From contig NZ_JBMHJM010000001.1 of assembly GCF_049747295.1 (NCBI RefSeq), forward strand, positions 2,294,001 to 2,358,000: 64,000 nt of DNA. Reading direction: 5' to 3'. Positions 9,305-18,321 of this stretch are shown here, piece after piece. The notes beneath the pieces were generated by a model. The model was not told the DNA's origin. It made no database searches and worked only from the letters and a program-made list of their open reading frames with translations. Source of the stretch: Afipia sp049747295 (GTDB lineage Bacteria; Pseudomonadota; Alphaproteobacteria; Rhizobiales; Xanthobacteraceae). Made by a program: the position numbers and the translations under genes. Position 1 is the first letter of the stretch, and every line of letters starts with the position of its first letter.

Positions 9305-10396
9305 TTATTTCCCGATCAACTGGCTGACGATGCGCGCTGCATAATCAACCATAGGGATCACGCGTGCATAATTCAGCCTGGTGGGGCCAATGACGCCCAA
9401 TACGCCCACAATCTGACCGGCAGCGTCCCGATAGGGTGCGATGACCGTGGATGAGCCGGACAAAGAGAACAGTTTGTTTTCAGAACCGATGAAAATGCGC
9501 ACGCCGTCGGCACGCTCGGCACGGCCCAACAGGTCGATGACGCCCTTCTTGGCTTCGAGGTCATCGAACAACAGCCGAACACGCTCGAGATCTTCCATCG
9601 CGTGAAGATCCTCCAGCAGATTGGCGTGCCCTCGCACGATCAATTGCCGCTCGTCGCCGCCTCCACCGGACCAGCTTGCGATTCCCGCGGCGATCACCTT
9701 CTGCGTGAGCTGATCGAGTTCATTGCGGCTCTGGGTCATTGCCGCTTCAAGCTCGACACGCGCTTCCGCCAAAGTCCGCCCGCGAATTCGCGCATTGAGG
9801 AAATTCGAGGCTTCCGTCAACGCCGATGTCGGCACTCCCGGTTGCAACTGCAGCACCCGGTTTTCGACCTGACCATCCTCTGCAACGAGAACCACCAACG
9901 CCTGCTCGGGCTCCAACCGGACGAACTCGATATGTTTCAGGCGCACGTTGGATTTCGCGGTCAGCACCACCGCCGCGGCGCGCGTCAGACCTGACAACCG
10001 CGTGAGGGCCTCACTCAACGCGGCTTCAACAGACTGTGCCGCGCCGACCGATTTCAGCTGTGCTTCAATCGATTGCCGCTCGGGCTCCGTGAGATCGCCG
10101 AGTTGCATTAGCGCGTCGACAAAAAAGCGCAGTCCCAGTTCCGTGGGCAATCGCCCTGCGGATGTGTGTGGCGCGTAGATCAACCCCAACTGCTCGAGAT
10201 CCGACATCACGTTGCGCACGGAAGCGGGCGACAACGGCATCGAAATCAGACGCGAAATATTACGCGAACCCACCGGCTCCCCGGTCGCCAGATAATTTTC
10301 GACGATTTGACGAAAAATATCTCGAGACCGTTCGTTGAGTTGCGCCAAAGCGGAGCTCGGCGTGATCAACTGACCTATCGGATCGTGGTGGGCCAA
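9305..10396 (-). CDS. hrcA: heat-inducible transcription repressor HrcA
   Basis: Represses CIRCE-controlled heat-shock genes, mainly groESL. The 363 residues begin with a winged-helix domain (LNERSRDIFRQIVENYLATGEPVGSRNISR ... SPASVRNVMSDLEQLGLI) followed by the GAF-like domain. No ATG or GTG fits. The TTG at 10396 is chosen because GGAG lies 6 bases upstream and the protein then starts with the family-like AHHDP; a second TTG lies 4 codons earlier. I found no CIRCE inverted repeat here, so its targets lie elsewhere. It is divergent from rph. Confidence 0.92.
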   Translation of the reverse strand: MAHHDPIGQLITPSSALAQLNERSRDIFRQIVENYLATGEPVGSRNISRLISMPLSPASVRNVMSDLEQLGLIYAPHTSAGRLPTELGLRFFVDALMQLGDLTEPERQSIEAQLKSVGAAQSVEAALSEALTRLSGLTRAAAVVLTAKSNVRLKHIEFVRLEPEQALVVLVAEDGQVENRVLQLQPGVPTSALTEASNFLNARIRGRTLAEARVELEAAMTQSRNELDQLTQKVIAAGIASWSGGGGDERQLIVRGHANLLEDLHAMEDLERVRLLFDDLEAKKGVIDLLGRAERADGVRIFIGSENKLFSLSGSSTVIAPYRDAAGQIVGVLGVIGPTRLNYARVIPMVDYAARIVSQLIGK

Positions 10397-10558
10397 ATCG
10401 GGCTCCAAGAGAATTGATTACCCTCCAATTTGTCCATCACGCGCCGCGATGACAAGCGGCTTTCTCGGCTTCGCCCTTGTCTCCGCCCTTGCCGCTGCCG
10501 CCTCCGCCCCCTAAAAGCACCGCCTGAACTGTTTTTCCTGAATTCCGGAGGTTTTCAC

Positions 10559-11272
10559 ATGCGGCCAAGCCGTCGCGCGCCCGATGAACTGCGTCCCGTC
10601 ACGTTGGAACGCGGGGTGGTCAAATACGCCGAGGGTTCCTGCATGGTGAAATTCGGCGACACACATGTGCTGGTGACGGCCACGCTTGAGGAACGCCTGC
10701 CACCGTGGCTGAAGGGCCAAGGCCGCGGCTGGGTCACCGCGGAATACGGCATGTTGCCGCGCGCAACCCACGAGCGCATGCGCCGTGAATCGGCGGCAGG
10801 CAAGCAGAGTGGCCGCACCGTTGAGATCCAGCGTCTCATCGGCCGCTCGCTTCGCACCACGGTCGATCTGGTCGCACTCGGTGAACGGCAAATCACGGTC
10901 GATTGCGACGTCATCCAGGCCGATGGCGGCACCCGCACCGCGTCCATCACTGGTGCGTGGGTTGCACTTGCGGACTGCCTGAATTGGATGAAGGCGCGCA
11001 ACATGGTGAAGGGCAACGTGCTGCGCGACAACGTGGCCGCGATTTCCTGCGGCATCTACAACGGCACGCCGGTGCTTGACCTCGATTACGCCGAGGATTC
11101 GGAGGCAGAAACCGACGCCAACTTCGTCATGACCGGCGACGGCCGTATCGTCGAGGTGCAAGGCACAGCGGAGAAAACGCCGTTCACGCAAGACGAATTT
11201 CTGAATCTGATGGCGCTGGCGCAAAAGGGCATTGCGCGTCTGGTGGATTTGCAAAAGATGGCGGTTGCATAA
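10559..11272 (+). CDS. rph: ribonuclease PH
   Basis: Phosphorolytic 3'-5' exoribonuclease that trims tRNA 3' ends. The 237 residues start MRPSRRAPDELRPVTLERG and include the RNA-binding region ATLEERLPPWLKGQGRGWVTAEYGMLPRATHERMRRE and the phosphate-binding GGTRTASITGAWVAL. The ATG at 10559 has a strong GGAGG 7 bases upstream, which excludes the longer frame from 10430. It is divergent from hrcA. rdgB lies downstream beyond a hairpin element, a common rph-rdgB-hemW order. Confidence 0.97.
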   Translation: MRPSRRAPDELRPVTLERGVVKYAEGSCMVKFGDTHVLVTATLEERLPPWLKGQGRGWVTAEYGMLPRATHERMRRESAAGKQSGRTVEIQRLIGRSLRTTVDLVALGERQITVDCDVIQADGGTRTASITGAWVALADCLNWMKARNMVKGNVLRDNVAAISCGIYNGTPVLDLDYAEDSEAETDANFVMTGDGRIVEVQGTAEKTPFTQDEFLNLMALAQKGIARLVDLQKMAVA

Positions 11273-11290
11273 TCTGACGCACCCGCAAGA

Positions 11291-11458
11291 CTAGTGGTCC
11301 GATTCTAACATTTGCATCATGTTTCCGCGGATACCGTTGCAAATGTTAGAATCAAAGGACCACTCGAAAATATATAATTCCAGTGGAGCTTTGGATTTGA
11401 CATTCGCTTCCAGAACTCGCGGCTACGTAAGGTGCGAATGTCAAATCCGCTCCACTAG
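11291..11458. repeat. Two-hairpin CTAG-bounded element, copy 2
   Basis: Two inverted repeats (11291-11366 and 11380-11458) joined by a 13-nt A/T spacer, the same architecture as copy 1 and clearly related to it: first arm GATTCTAACATTTGCA, second arm GGATTTGACATTCGC. One CTAG terminus has decayed to CTCG and another to CCAG. It occupies nearly all of the rph-rdgB gap and ends 19 bases before the rdgB start codon. Confidence 0.85.
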
Positions 11459-11476
11459 TACGGATAAGTCGCTTCC

Positions 11477-12118
11477 ATGAGAGATCACCGTAAAATCACC
11501 GGCCGTCTCGTGATCGCAACCCATAACTCCGGCAAACTCGCCGAGATGCGGGAATTGCTGGCGCCGTATGGCGTGGAAGCCGTGTCGGCGGCAGAGCTTG
11601 GCCTCGGCGAACCGGAAGAGACCGGCACGACATTTCAGGCCAATGCGCGCATCAAGGCCGTGGCTGCGGCAAACGCCACGCGGCTTCCGGCTTTTGCCGA
11701 TGATTCCGGACTTGCCGTTGACGCGCTCGACGGGCAACCCGGCATCTACTCGGCACGTTGGGCCGGCGAGACCAAGGATTTTCTCGCCGCGATGACGAAG
11801 ATCGAACGTCTGCTCCAGGAGCGTGGCGCCAAAGATCCGGCGCAGCGCAAGGCGCATTTCGTGTCAGCCCTGTGCGTGGCCTGGCCGGACGGCCACATCG
11901 AGGAAGTGGAAGCCCACGTCAACGGAAGCCTGGTATGGCCGCCGCGCGGCACAGCGGGTTTCGGATACGATCCGGCATTTCTTCCCAATGGCCATGGGCG
12001 TACCTTCGGCGAGATGACGAGCATCGAGAAACATGGCCTGCCGCCGCTTGGTCTTGGCCTGTCCCACCGGGCCAAGGCCTTCGTGCAACTGGCGGAGATG
12101 TGCCTTGACCCGCAGTGA
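11477..12118 (+). CDS. rdgB: XTP/dITP pyrophosphatase (RdgB/HAM1)
   Basis: Hydrolyses non-canonical dITP and XTP to keep deaminated purines out of DNA. The 213 residues show the family markers ATHNSGKLAEM near residues 14-24, FADDSGLAVDALDGQPGIYSARWAG, GTAGFGYDPAFLP and the C-terminal LSHRAKAF. The start lies only 18 bases beyond hairpin element 2, so its message must either come through the element from rph or start within it. The end overlaps hemW by 14 bases. Confidence 0.96.
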   Translation: MRDHRKITGRLVIATHNSGKLAEMRELLAPYGVEAVSAAELGLGEPEETGTTFQANARIKAVAAANATRLPAFADDSGLAVDALDGQPGIYSARWAGETKDFLAAMTKIERLLQERGAKDPAQRKAHFVSALCVAWPDGHIEEVEAHVNGSLVWPPRGTAGFGYDPAFLPNGHGRTFGEMTSIEKHGLPPLGLGLSHRAKAFVQLAEMCLDPQ

Positions 12119-13265
12119 CGCACAGTCCGCCTTCGGCGTTTATGTGCACTGGCCGTTTTGCCTGTCAAAATGCCCGTACTGCGACTTCAACAGCCATGTC
12201 CGCCACGCGCCGATCGACGAAGTGCGCTTCGCAAAAGCTTTCGACCGTGAAATCGCAACCACGGCGGCGCGCGTCCCCGGCCGTGAGGTGACATCGATCT
12301 TTCTGGGCGGCGGCACGCCGTCTCTGATGCAACCGCAGACCGTCGGTGCGATCCTCGATTCGATCGCCAAACACTGGACGGTCGCGGGCGATGTCGAAGT
12401 CACGCTGGAAGCTAACCCGACCAGCGTCGAAGCCACACGGTTTCGCGGTTATCGCACCGCGGGCGTCAACCGTGTCTCGCTCGGCGTACAGGCGCTCGAC
12501 GATGCATCGCTGAAAGCCCTGGGGCGGCTGCACACCGCACGCGAAGCGCTCGACGCCGTTGCCATCGCGCGCGGCGCATTCGATCGCTATTCATTCGATC
12601 TGATCTATGCGCGGCCCGATCAAACGCCGCAGATGTGGCGCGACGAGCTGATGCTCGCAATCTCGGAAGCCGCCGAACATCTCTCGCTGTATCAGCTGAC
12701 CATCGAACCGGAGACGCCGTTCTTCGGATTGCATGCCGCGGGCAAGCTTAAAATTCCCGACGAAGCTGTCGCACGCGCGCTTTATGACGTGACGCAGGAG
12801 GTCTGCGCACAACAAGGTCTGCCCTCTTACGAGATTTCCAATCACGCGCGGCCGGGAGCGGAGTGCAAGCACAATCTGGTTTACTGGCGCGGACAGGAAT
12901 ACGCCGGCATCGGTCCCGGCGCCCATGGCCGGCTCGATATCGACGGCGTGCGTCACGCCATCTCCACCGACAAGCGCCCCGAGGCATGGCTGATGCGCGT
13001 CGAGGAGCAAGGTCACGGCGTGATGGTTGATGAACTCCTCAACAGCGAAGAACGTGCCGACGAATATCTGCTGATGGGTTTGCGCCTTGCTGAAGGCATC
13101 GATCCGCAACGTTACAAGGCGCTGTCCGGTCGAACACTCGATCCGCGCCGGATCGCGATTCTGAAAGACGAAGGCGCCATCACCGTCGATCCTGACGGGC
13201 GTGTGCGCGTGACGATGCAGGGATTTCCGGTGCTTGATGCCGTAGTGGCTGATCTCGCTGCCTGA
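12105..13265 (+). CDS. hemW: HemW-like radical SAM protein (heme chaperone)
   Basis: Radical SAM protein of the coproporphyrinogen III oxidase-like HemW group, thought to insert heme into respiratory enzymes. The 4Fe-4S cysteines Cys19-x3-Cys23-x2-Cys26 lie in FCLSKCPYC, followed by the SAM-binding GGGTPSL. HemN has an extra cysteine after CxxC (CxxxCxxCxC); here the next position is Asp-Phe, which fits HemW rather than HemN. The TTG at 12105 (GGAG 8 bases upstream) overlaps the rdgB end and suits the family N-terminus; the open frame from 12033 would overlap rdgB by 86 bases. Length 386. Confidence 0.9.
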   Translation: MTRSDAQSAFGVYVHWPFCLSKCPYCDFNSHVRHAPIDEVRFAKAFDREIATTAARVPGREVTSIFLGGGTPSLMQPQTVGAILDSIAKHWTVAGDVEVTLEANPTSVEATRFRGYRTAGVNRVSLGVQALDDASLKALGRLHTAREALDAVAIARGAFDRYSFDLIYARPDQTPQMWRDELMLAISEAAEHLSLYQLTIEPETPFFGLHAAGKLKIPDEAVARALYDVTQEVCAQQGLPSYEISNHARPGAECKHNLVYWRGQEYAGIGPGAHGRLDIDGVRHAISTDKRPEAWLMRVEEQGHGVMVDELLNSEERADEYLLMGLRLAEGIDPQRYKALSGRTLDPRRIAILKDEGAITVDPDGRVRVTMQGFPVLDAVVADLAA

Positions 13266-13267
13266 AA

Positions 13268-14485
13268 CTAGGCGCCGAAGCTCTTTGGTGATGCCACCAC
13301 CGCCTGCCCGCCACCGGCTGCTGCTCGCATCACCGCAAGACCCCGTTCGTTGGTGCCGTCACTACGGAAACGAAACAGTCCATCGATGCCCGCAAAGCCC
13401 GATGGATTGGTCAACACCTCCGATGAGAACCGCTGTCCGCCCTGGGTGCGGGCCAGTGCAGCGACGAGCGCGACCGAATCATACGCCAGCGTCGCCGTCC
13501 GCACCGGGTCCTGACCGTATTTGGTGCGGTAGCGGCCGGAGAAACTTCGGAAGCCTGCAGGATCAGGCGCAGCGTAGAAACCGCCTTGCAGATTGGCATT
13601 GCCGAACACCCGCGGATTGTCCCACAGCCCTGTACCGAGCAACTGCAGGCGCTTGAGATTGGCGCCGCTTGCGGCCAGTGCATCCGCGACACCGACCAGA
13701 ACATCGCCATCATCAGCCAGCAGCAACGCATCGGCACTTGCGAGACCTTGCGCGACAGTCGCCGCAGTGCTCTGGATTTGGGCGCCCGGGCTGTATTTCT
13801 CGAATGCGACGATACGGCCGCCCTTGCGCGCCACGGCCTGCTTGAACGCGGCTTCGACCACGTTCCCGTAAGCATTCGCCGGGAGGAAAGCCGCAAACGA
13901 TCGTTTACCGGTTCCGGCGGAGTATTCAACGATGCGGTTGACGTCCGATTCCGGCAGAAAGCTGAGGAGATAGACACCGCGTCCGGCGACGCTTGAATCA
14001 GTCGAGAACGCAATCATCGGCACGCCACGGGTGCGCGCAAGCTGTGCCGCAGCCGGGACCGACAACGCGAACAGAGGGCCGAGGATGATCTCAGCGCCTT
14101 CATCAAGCGCCTGCTGCGCGCCCTGCTGAGCCCCTTGGGCAGTGCCCGCGTCATCTTTCACCAGAAGCTGGATGTTCGGATTCTGGAATTCGGCCAGTGC
14201 CAGTTCAGCCGCGTTGCGCATGGACTGCGCGGCAACCCCGGCGTTGCCGGATGCAGACAACGGCAACAGCAATCCGACTTTCACATTCCCGCTGCCGAGC
14301 GCCGACGGCTGCTGTGGCGGACCCGCCGGGGCGGTCGGCGGCTGCTCCGAGCTGGAGAAAGGCGAGGAGAACGATGACGAAAGGCTCGAGCACCCGGCGA
14401 TAAGAGGCGCCCCCAGAATCAGACCAACAGCCGAGCGGCGCGTGGCGCCGAAGCGTCGGGATTTCGGGGTAGTTGGAACGGCCAT
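13268..14485 (-). CDS. LpoA/YraM-like lipoprotein, ABC substrate-binding fold
   Basis: A 405-residue predicted lipoprotein: arginine-rich start, hydrophobic helix, lipobox IAGC with Cys32 and a Ser/Pro-rich tether. The rest has the periplasmic-binding type 1 fold (VGLLLPLSASGNAGVAAQSMRNAAELAL, IILGPLFALSVPAAA, GVPMIAFSTDSS). E. coli LpoA has this fold and activates PBP1a from the outer membrane. As in E. coli yraLMN, the gene is divergent from rsmI with yraN next door. The N-terminal TPR half of LpoA is absent, so the role in peptidoglycan synthesis is inferred from context. Confidence 0.82.
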   Translation of the reverse strand: MAVPTTPKSRRFGATRRSAVGLILGAPLIAGCSSLSSSFSSPFSSSEQPPTAPAGPPQQPSALGSGNVKVGLLLPLSASGNAGVAAQSMRNAAELALAEFQNPNIQLLVKDDAGTAQGAQQGAQQALDEGAEIILGPLFALSVPAAAQLARTRGVPMIAFSTDSSVAGRGVYLLSFLPESDVNRIVEYSAGTGKRSFAAFLPANAYGNVVEAAFKQAVARKGGRIVAFEKYSPGAQIQSTAATVAQGLASADALLLADDGDVLVGVADALAASGANLKRLQLLGTGLWDNPRVFGNANLQGGFYAAPDPAGFRSFSGRYRTKYGQDPVRTATLAYDSVALVAALARTQGGQRFSSEVLTNPSGFAGIDGLFRFRSDGTNERGLAVMRAAAGGGQAVVASPKSFGA

Positions 14486-14672
14486 TTCGTCTCTTTCAGT
14501 GGATCCGCTTCCGGACCGGACGGGCTATCGCCCACGGTCTGGAAGAAGATTCAGGCATATTCTCGGCTATAAGTTAAGCAAAACAAAAGCTTTATGGCGG
14601 CGATCGCGAACAGGCTGACTAATATCCCTCACCGGACGGGACGCCGCCGTTCTTCGACGCTAGATTGACCGC

Positions 14673-15632
14673 ATGCGCGCCAAAAGCATTTCCGACCCAT
14701 CTCCCGATCAAGACCCCGAAGGTTCCAACCGTTCTTTCGCCGTCAGTGGTCACCTGCTGAACGCGCCCAAGAGCGCCCCAGGACTTTATCTCGTAGCGAC
14801 CCCGATCGGCAATCTCGGCGATATTACCCTGCGTGCCCTCGAAACACTCGCCGCCGTGGATATCGTTGCATGCGAAGATACGCGCATCACCCGGCGGCTG
14901 CTCGATCGCTTCAGCATCAAAACCACGCTCTGGTCCTATCATGAGCATAACGCAGCACAGGCTCGTCCCAAAATACTGGAACGGCTTGCGCAGGGCGCCT
15001 CCATTGCCTTGGTGTCAGATGCCGGCACGCCTTTGATCTCGGATCCGGGATTCAAACTCGTGCGCGAGGTCTCCGCGGCAGGTCTTGCCGTCACCGCGTT
15101 ACCGGGACCATCGTCTGTCTTAACGGCGCTGACGGTCGCAGCCCTGCCAACGGACCGTTTCTTTTTCGAAGGCTTCCTGCCGTCGAAACAAATGGCTCGC
15201 CGGAACCGGCTTGCCGAGCTTGCACGCATCGACGCAACGCTTGTGGTGTTCGAATCCGGCTCTCGCGTGCAGGAAACATTGCACGATCTGCGAGATGCGA
15301 TGGGAGAGCGCGAAGCTGCGATTTGCCGCGAGCTGACGAAACTGCATGAGGAGGTGCGTCGCGCGACAATCGCCGAGCTGGCGTCAGAAGCGGATGCACT
15401 TGAGACGCGCGGAGAATTTGTCCTGGTGGTGGGTCCACCCGCCGCCGATGCCGGCATCATGGACGACGCAGCTCTCGACGAGATCCTGCGTTCCTCGCTG
15501 GCAAACGGCAGTGTGAAGGACGCGGTGGCTCATGCCGTCGAAGTGTCAGGACGACCGCGTCGCGAAGTCTATGCCCGGGCTCTTGCGCTCACCAAGAGTA
15601 GTTCTCCGCGAGGACACGATGACGGAGAATAG
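14673..15632 (+). CDS. rsmI: 16S rRNA (cytidine 1402-2'-O)-methyltransferase
   Basis: Methylates the ribose of C1402 in the 16S rRNA decoding centre. The tetrapyrrole-methylase fold is evident in LYLVATPIGNLGDITLRAL, ACEDTR, LVSDAGTPLISDPG and LPGPSSVLTALTVAALPTDRFFFEGFLP. The 319 residues include an N-terminal extension of about 35 residues. The gene is divergent from the LpoA-like gene and its 3' end overlaps yraN by 14 bases, so the two are translationally linked. Confidence 0.95.
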   Translation: MRAKSISDPSPDQDPEGSNRSFAVSGHLLNAPKSAPGLYLVATPIGNLGDITLRALETLAAVDIVACEDTRITRRLLDRFSIKTTLWSYHEHNAAQARPKILERLAQGASIALVSDAGTPLISDPGFKLVREVSAAGLAVTALPGPSSVLTALTVAALPTDRFFFEGFLPSKQMARRNRLAELARIDATLVVFESGSRVQETLHDLRDAMGEREAAICRELTKLHEEVRRATIAELASEADALETRGEFVLVVGPPAADAGIMDDAALDEILRSSLANGSVKDAVAHAVEVSGRPRREVYARALALTKSSSPRGHDDGE

Positions 15633-16059
15633 CGACGACCCACGGATCAGGCCGGGCGCGAAGCTGAGAAGCGCGGGCGCGAAAACTCCCTCACCTGCAC
15701 GTGTCGCGGCGTTCCAGACCGGCCTTTCCGCGGAGAGCCGCGCCTGCGCCTATCTGATCGCGAAGGGGTATCGTATCCTGGCGCGACGTTACCGCACGCC
15801 TTATGGCGAAATCGATGTCGTGGCGCGGCGCCGTAACCTGTTGGCGTTTATCGAGGTCAAGGCCCGCGCCACGCTCGACGACGCAGCCTATTCGGTCACG
15901 CCCCACCAACAGCAACGCATTGTCGCCGCGGCCCAAGCGTGGCTGATGACACAACCGGATTATGCAAATTTCGACATGCGCTTCGATGTTGTGCTGATTG
16001 CGCCAAAACACTTGCCGCGCCATCTGATGGCAGCCTTCGATGCCAGTGTGGCGTTCTGA
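15619..16059 (+). CDS. yraN: UPF0102 (YraN) endonuclease-like protein
   Basis: A 146-residue protein of the YraN family, a restriction-endonuclease-like fold of unknown role. Family block: RACAYLIAKGYRILARRYRTPYGEIDVVARRRNLLAFIEVKARA, containing the E-V/I-D...E-V-K catalytic pattern. The ATG at 15619 has GAGG 6 bases upstream. The last codons (Ser-Val-Ala-Phe-stop) lie inside hairpin element 3, so the element has supplied the end of the reading frame; the core domain is complete. Confidence 0.92.
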   Translation: MTENSDDPRIRPGAKLRSAGAKTPSPARVAAFQTGLSAESRACAYLIAKGYRILARRYRTPYGEIDVVARRRNLLAFIEVKARATLDDAAYSVTPHQQQRIVAAAQAWLMTQPDYANFDMRFDVVLIAPKHLPRHLMAAFDASVAF

Positions 16060-16206
16060 AGTCCGCATCATTCGTGCGGCAAGTCCGGAATGCGGACTTC
16101 AGAACCAAAGCCACACTAGAACAATAACTTGCTAGGGTCCTTCGATTCCAAAGTTCGCAGACGAACGAGCCGCGCAATGATGCGAACTTCGGAATCGGGA
16201 CACTAG
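16043..16206. repeat. Two-hairpin CTAG-bounded element, copy 3
   Basis: Two inverted repeats (16043-16119, outer end CCAG rather than CTAG; 16132-16206) joined by a 12-nt spacer. On the complementary strand it reads CTAGTGTCCCGATTCCGAAGTTCGC, then CTAGTGTGGCTTTGGTTCTGAAGTCCGC. It is therefore inverted relative to copy 4 and of the same subtype. It starts inside the yraN 3' end and stops 107 bases before gshB. Confidence 0.82.
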
Positions 16207-16313
16207 CGCCTGAGCGGCAGGGTTGCGTTCAAATCCTCTAGCGCTGACACCTGAAATCGCCCAGATTGCCGCCCCTGACTTCTACCTCTGACTTCCACAG
16301 CCGGATCAAAAGA

Positions 16314-17255
16314 ATGAAATTGAAAGTCGCCGTCCAGATGGACCCGATTGCGCGGATCAACATTCGCGGTGATTCCACGTTTGCCTTGCTGCTCGAGGCG
16401 CAGAAGCGCGGCCACGCAATTTCGTACTACACGCCGGAACAACTTTCATTGAGCGGCCAGGACGTCGTTGCCACAGTCCAGCCGTTGACCGTGCGCGACC
16501 AGGACGGCGATCATTTCACGCTGGGCGAAGCACAGCGCGTCAACCTCGAGTCCTTCGATGTGGTTTTGCTGCGGCAGGATCCGCCGTTTGATCTTGCCTA
16601 CATCACCACCACGCACTTCCTTGAGCGCATCCATCCGAAAACGCTGGTGGTGAACAATCCGGCCAGCGTGCGCAATGCGCCAGAAAAGATCTTCGTAATG
16701 CAGTTCGCGGATCTGATGCCGCCAACGCTGATCTCGCGCGATAAGAACGAAATCAACGCATTCCGCGCCGAGCATGGCGATGTCGTGATGAAGCCACTCT
16801 ATGGCCACGGCGGCGCTGCGGTATTTCGCATCACGCCAAACGATATGAACTTCGGCTCGCTTTACGACATGTTCTCGGTGACATTCCGCGAACCCTGGGT
16901 CATTCAGCGTTTTCTTCCTGAAGTGAAAAACGGCGACAAACGCATCCTTCTGGTAGATGGAGAATTCGCAGGCGCGGTCAATCGTGTCCCTGCCGTTGAT
17001 GATCTGCGCTCCAACATGGTGCGCGGCGGCGCTGCCAAAGCCACCGAGCTCTCACCGCGTGAGCAGGAGATTTGCGCGCGGCTTGGACCGGCGCTGCGTG
17101 AGCATGGACTGCTTTTCGTCGGCATTGACGTGATCGATGGTTACCTGACCGAGATCAATGTGACCTCTCCGACGGGCATCCGCGCGGTCGCTCGTCTCGG
17201 CGGTCCTGATGTCGCAGCACAGATCTGGGACGTCATTGCTGCCAAGCGTGCGTAA
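16314..17255 (+). CDS. gshB: glutathione synthetase
   Basis: ATP-grasp ligase that joins gamma-glutamylcysteine and glycine. The 313 residues show the prokaryotic family start MKLKVAVQMDPIARINIRGDSTFALLLEAQ, VVLLRQDPPFDLAYITTTHFLE, VVMKPLYGHGGAAVFRI, GDKRILLVDGEFAGAVNRVP and the metal-binding TEINVTSPTGIR. The in-frame extension upstream to 16266 is unlike the family and was not used. Composite element 3 lies between it and yraN, so it probably has its own promoter in the 107-base gap. Confidence 0.96.
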   Translation: MKLKVAVQMDPIARINIRGDSTFALLLEAQKRGHAISYYTPEQLSLSGQDVVATVQPLTVRDQDGDHFTLGEAQRVNLESFDVVLLRQDPPFDLAYITTTHFLERIHPKTLVVNNPASVRNAPEKIFVMQFADLMPPTLISRDKNEINAFRAEHGDVVMKPLYGHGGAAVFRITPNDMNFGSLYDMFSVTFREPWVIQRFLPEVKNGDKRILLVDGEFAGAVNRVPAVDDLRSNMVRGGAAKATELSPREQEICARLGPALREHGLLFVGIDVIDGYLTEINVTSPTGIRAVARLGGPDVAAQIWDVIAAKRA

Positions 17256-17323
17256 TTCCCGCCTTTAGCAACGACGCTTAATCAATTGCTGACCACCTTG
17301 TGCCAATTTGTTTGACGGCCTGA

Positions 17324-17351
17324 ATACTGCGCTCTGAACTGACCGCAGTAT
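17324..17351. promoter_or_regulatory. Inverted repeat before the PAS-like gene, possible operator
   Basis: Perfect 8-bp arms ATACTGCG and CGCAGTAT separated by 12 bases, centred about 32 bases upstream of the start codon at 17370. Position and symmetry suit a dimeric regulator site; no known consensus is recognised. Confidence 0.4.
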
Positions 17352-17369
17352 CATCGGAGCGGCACACTT

Positions 17370-18221
17370 ATGGCGATCGAGGTTTTCAATGGCTCATCGA
17401 TTCCGCGCGAGCTGACAACAGCTCCGATGGAATTCCTGTGGGCGAAGTGGAAAACCCTCAACGACACCAATAGCTTGACGTTGCAGCGCCTGACCGAGGA
17501 ATGCAGCTACCAGCTGCGCGCGAATTCCACGCATCTGCTGAGCGTGGGTGATGACTTTGCCTACATCTATGTGGGAGAGGCGCTTCAGGCGGCCTACAGC
17601 GAAAGCGTTCCGGGCACACTGCTCTCGGACAATCCCAGTCCACTCAAACGCGAGTTTGCTGAAGTTTACCGGCAGGTCGCCAAACGGCTGACCCCCGCCT
17701 TTATTCGCTTCACCGGGACCCGGTCCGAGAACGGCGAACTCTGGCAACGGCTTGTCCTGCCGATTCCGCTCGCGGGCGGCGCCGTGATGCTGATGATGTA
17801 TTCTGAGCTCATCAATCATCAGATGGAGGTCTACGAGCATCTCTTTCGCACAGCTTCCGATGCCATGGTCGTCGCCTGTCCGATCACGAACGACGCTGGT
17901 CACACCATCGACGGCTGGATCGTCATGATGAATGATCGCGCCCGGCATCTGCTGAGATTCGAAGGCAGCATCGGCAACCTGCGTCTCACCGAGCTTCCGC
18001 AATTCGCAGACATCGATCTCTGGGACCGGCTGCACGCGCCGAAATCGGCCGCGACCTCGGCCATCACAACGGCCGAGTTCGATCTCGATATCATGCGGTT
18101 TTCGCACGTGTTTGGGCTTCGCATTCGCCCGAAAACCGGACTCAAGACGGAAATGGTCAAAGACGACACCGTCACGCTGGTGCCGGGCGATGACGCCGCC
18201 GGCACACGGGTATCTTCCTAG
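17370..18221 (+). CDS. Protein with PAS-like domain, function unknown
   Basis: A 283-residue soluble protein without signal peptide. The N-terminal half resembles the PAS-like sensor domains common in rhizobial proteins (LRANSTHLLSVGDDFAYIYVGEALQAAY ... WQRLVLPIPL), and a second PAS-like stretch begins at VYEHLFRTASDAMVVACPI. No kinase, GGDEF, EAL or DNA-binding output domain follows, so it would be a stand-alone sensor. It is monocistronic between gshB and comM, with a symmetric inverted repeat upstream. The PAS call rests on pattern only. Confidence 0.65.
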   Translation: MAIEVFNGSSIPRELTTAPMEFLWAKWKTLNDTNSLTLQRLTEECSYQLRANSTHLLSVGDDFAYIYVGEALQAAYSESVPGTLLSDNPSPLKREFAEVYRQVAKRLTPAFIRFTGTRSENGELWQRLVLPIPLAGGAVMLMMYSELINHQMEVYEHLFRTASDAMVVACPITNDAGHTIDGWIVMMNDRARHLLRFEGSIGNLRLTELPQFADIDLWDRLHAPKSAATSAITTAEFDLDIMRFSHVFGLRIRPKTGLKTEMVKDDTVTLVPGDDAAGTRVSS

Positions 18222-18321
18222 CGCCGAGCCTCGCTCGCCGCCGCGCACCCATTTGTTCTCTGAATGTTCTTGGCATCGGGTTGAACCTTTGCTATGGTTT
18301 CGCGCAGCGCGCGAGGGGACC

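Noticed and set aside
9216..10560. CIRCE operator near hrcA or grpE
   Set aside because: No TTAGCACTC-N9-GAGTGCTAA-like repeat was found in the hrcA-rph gap or before grpE.
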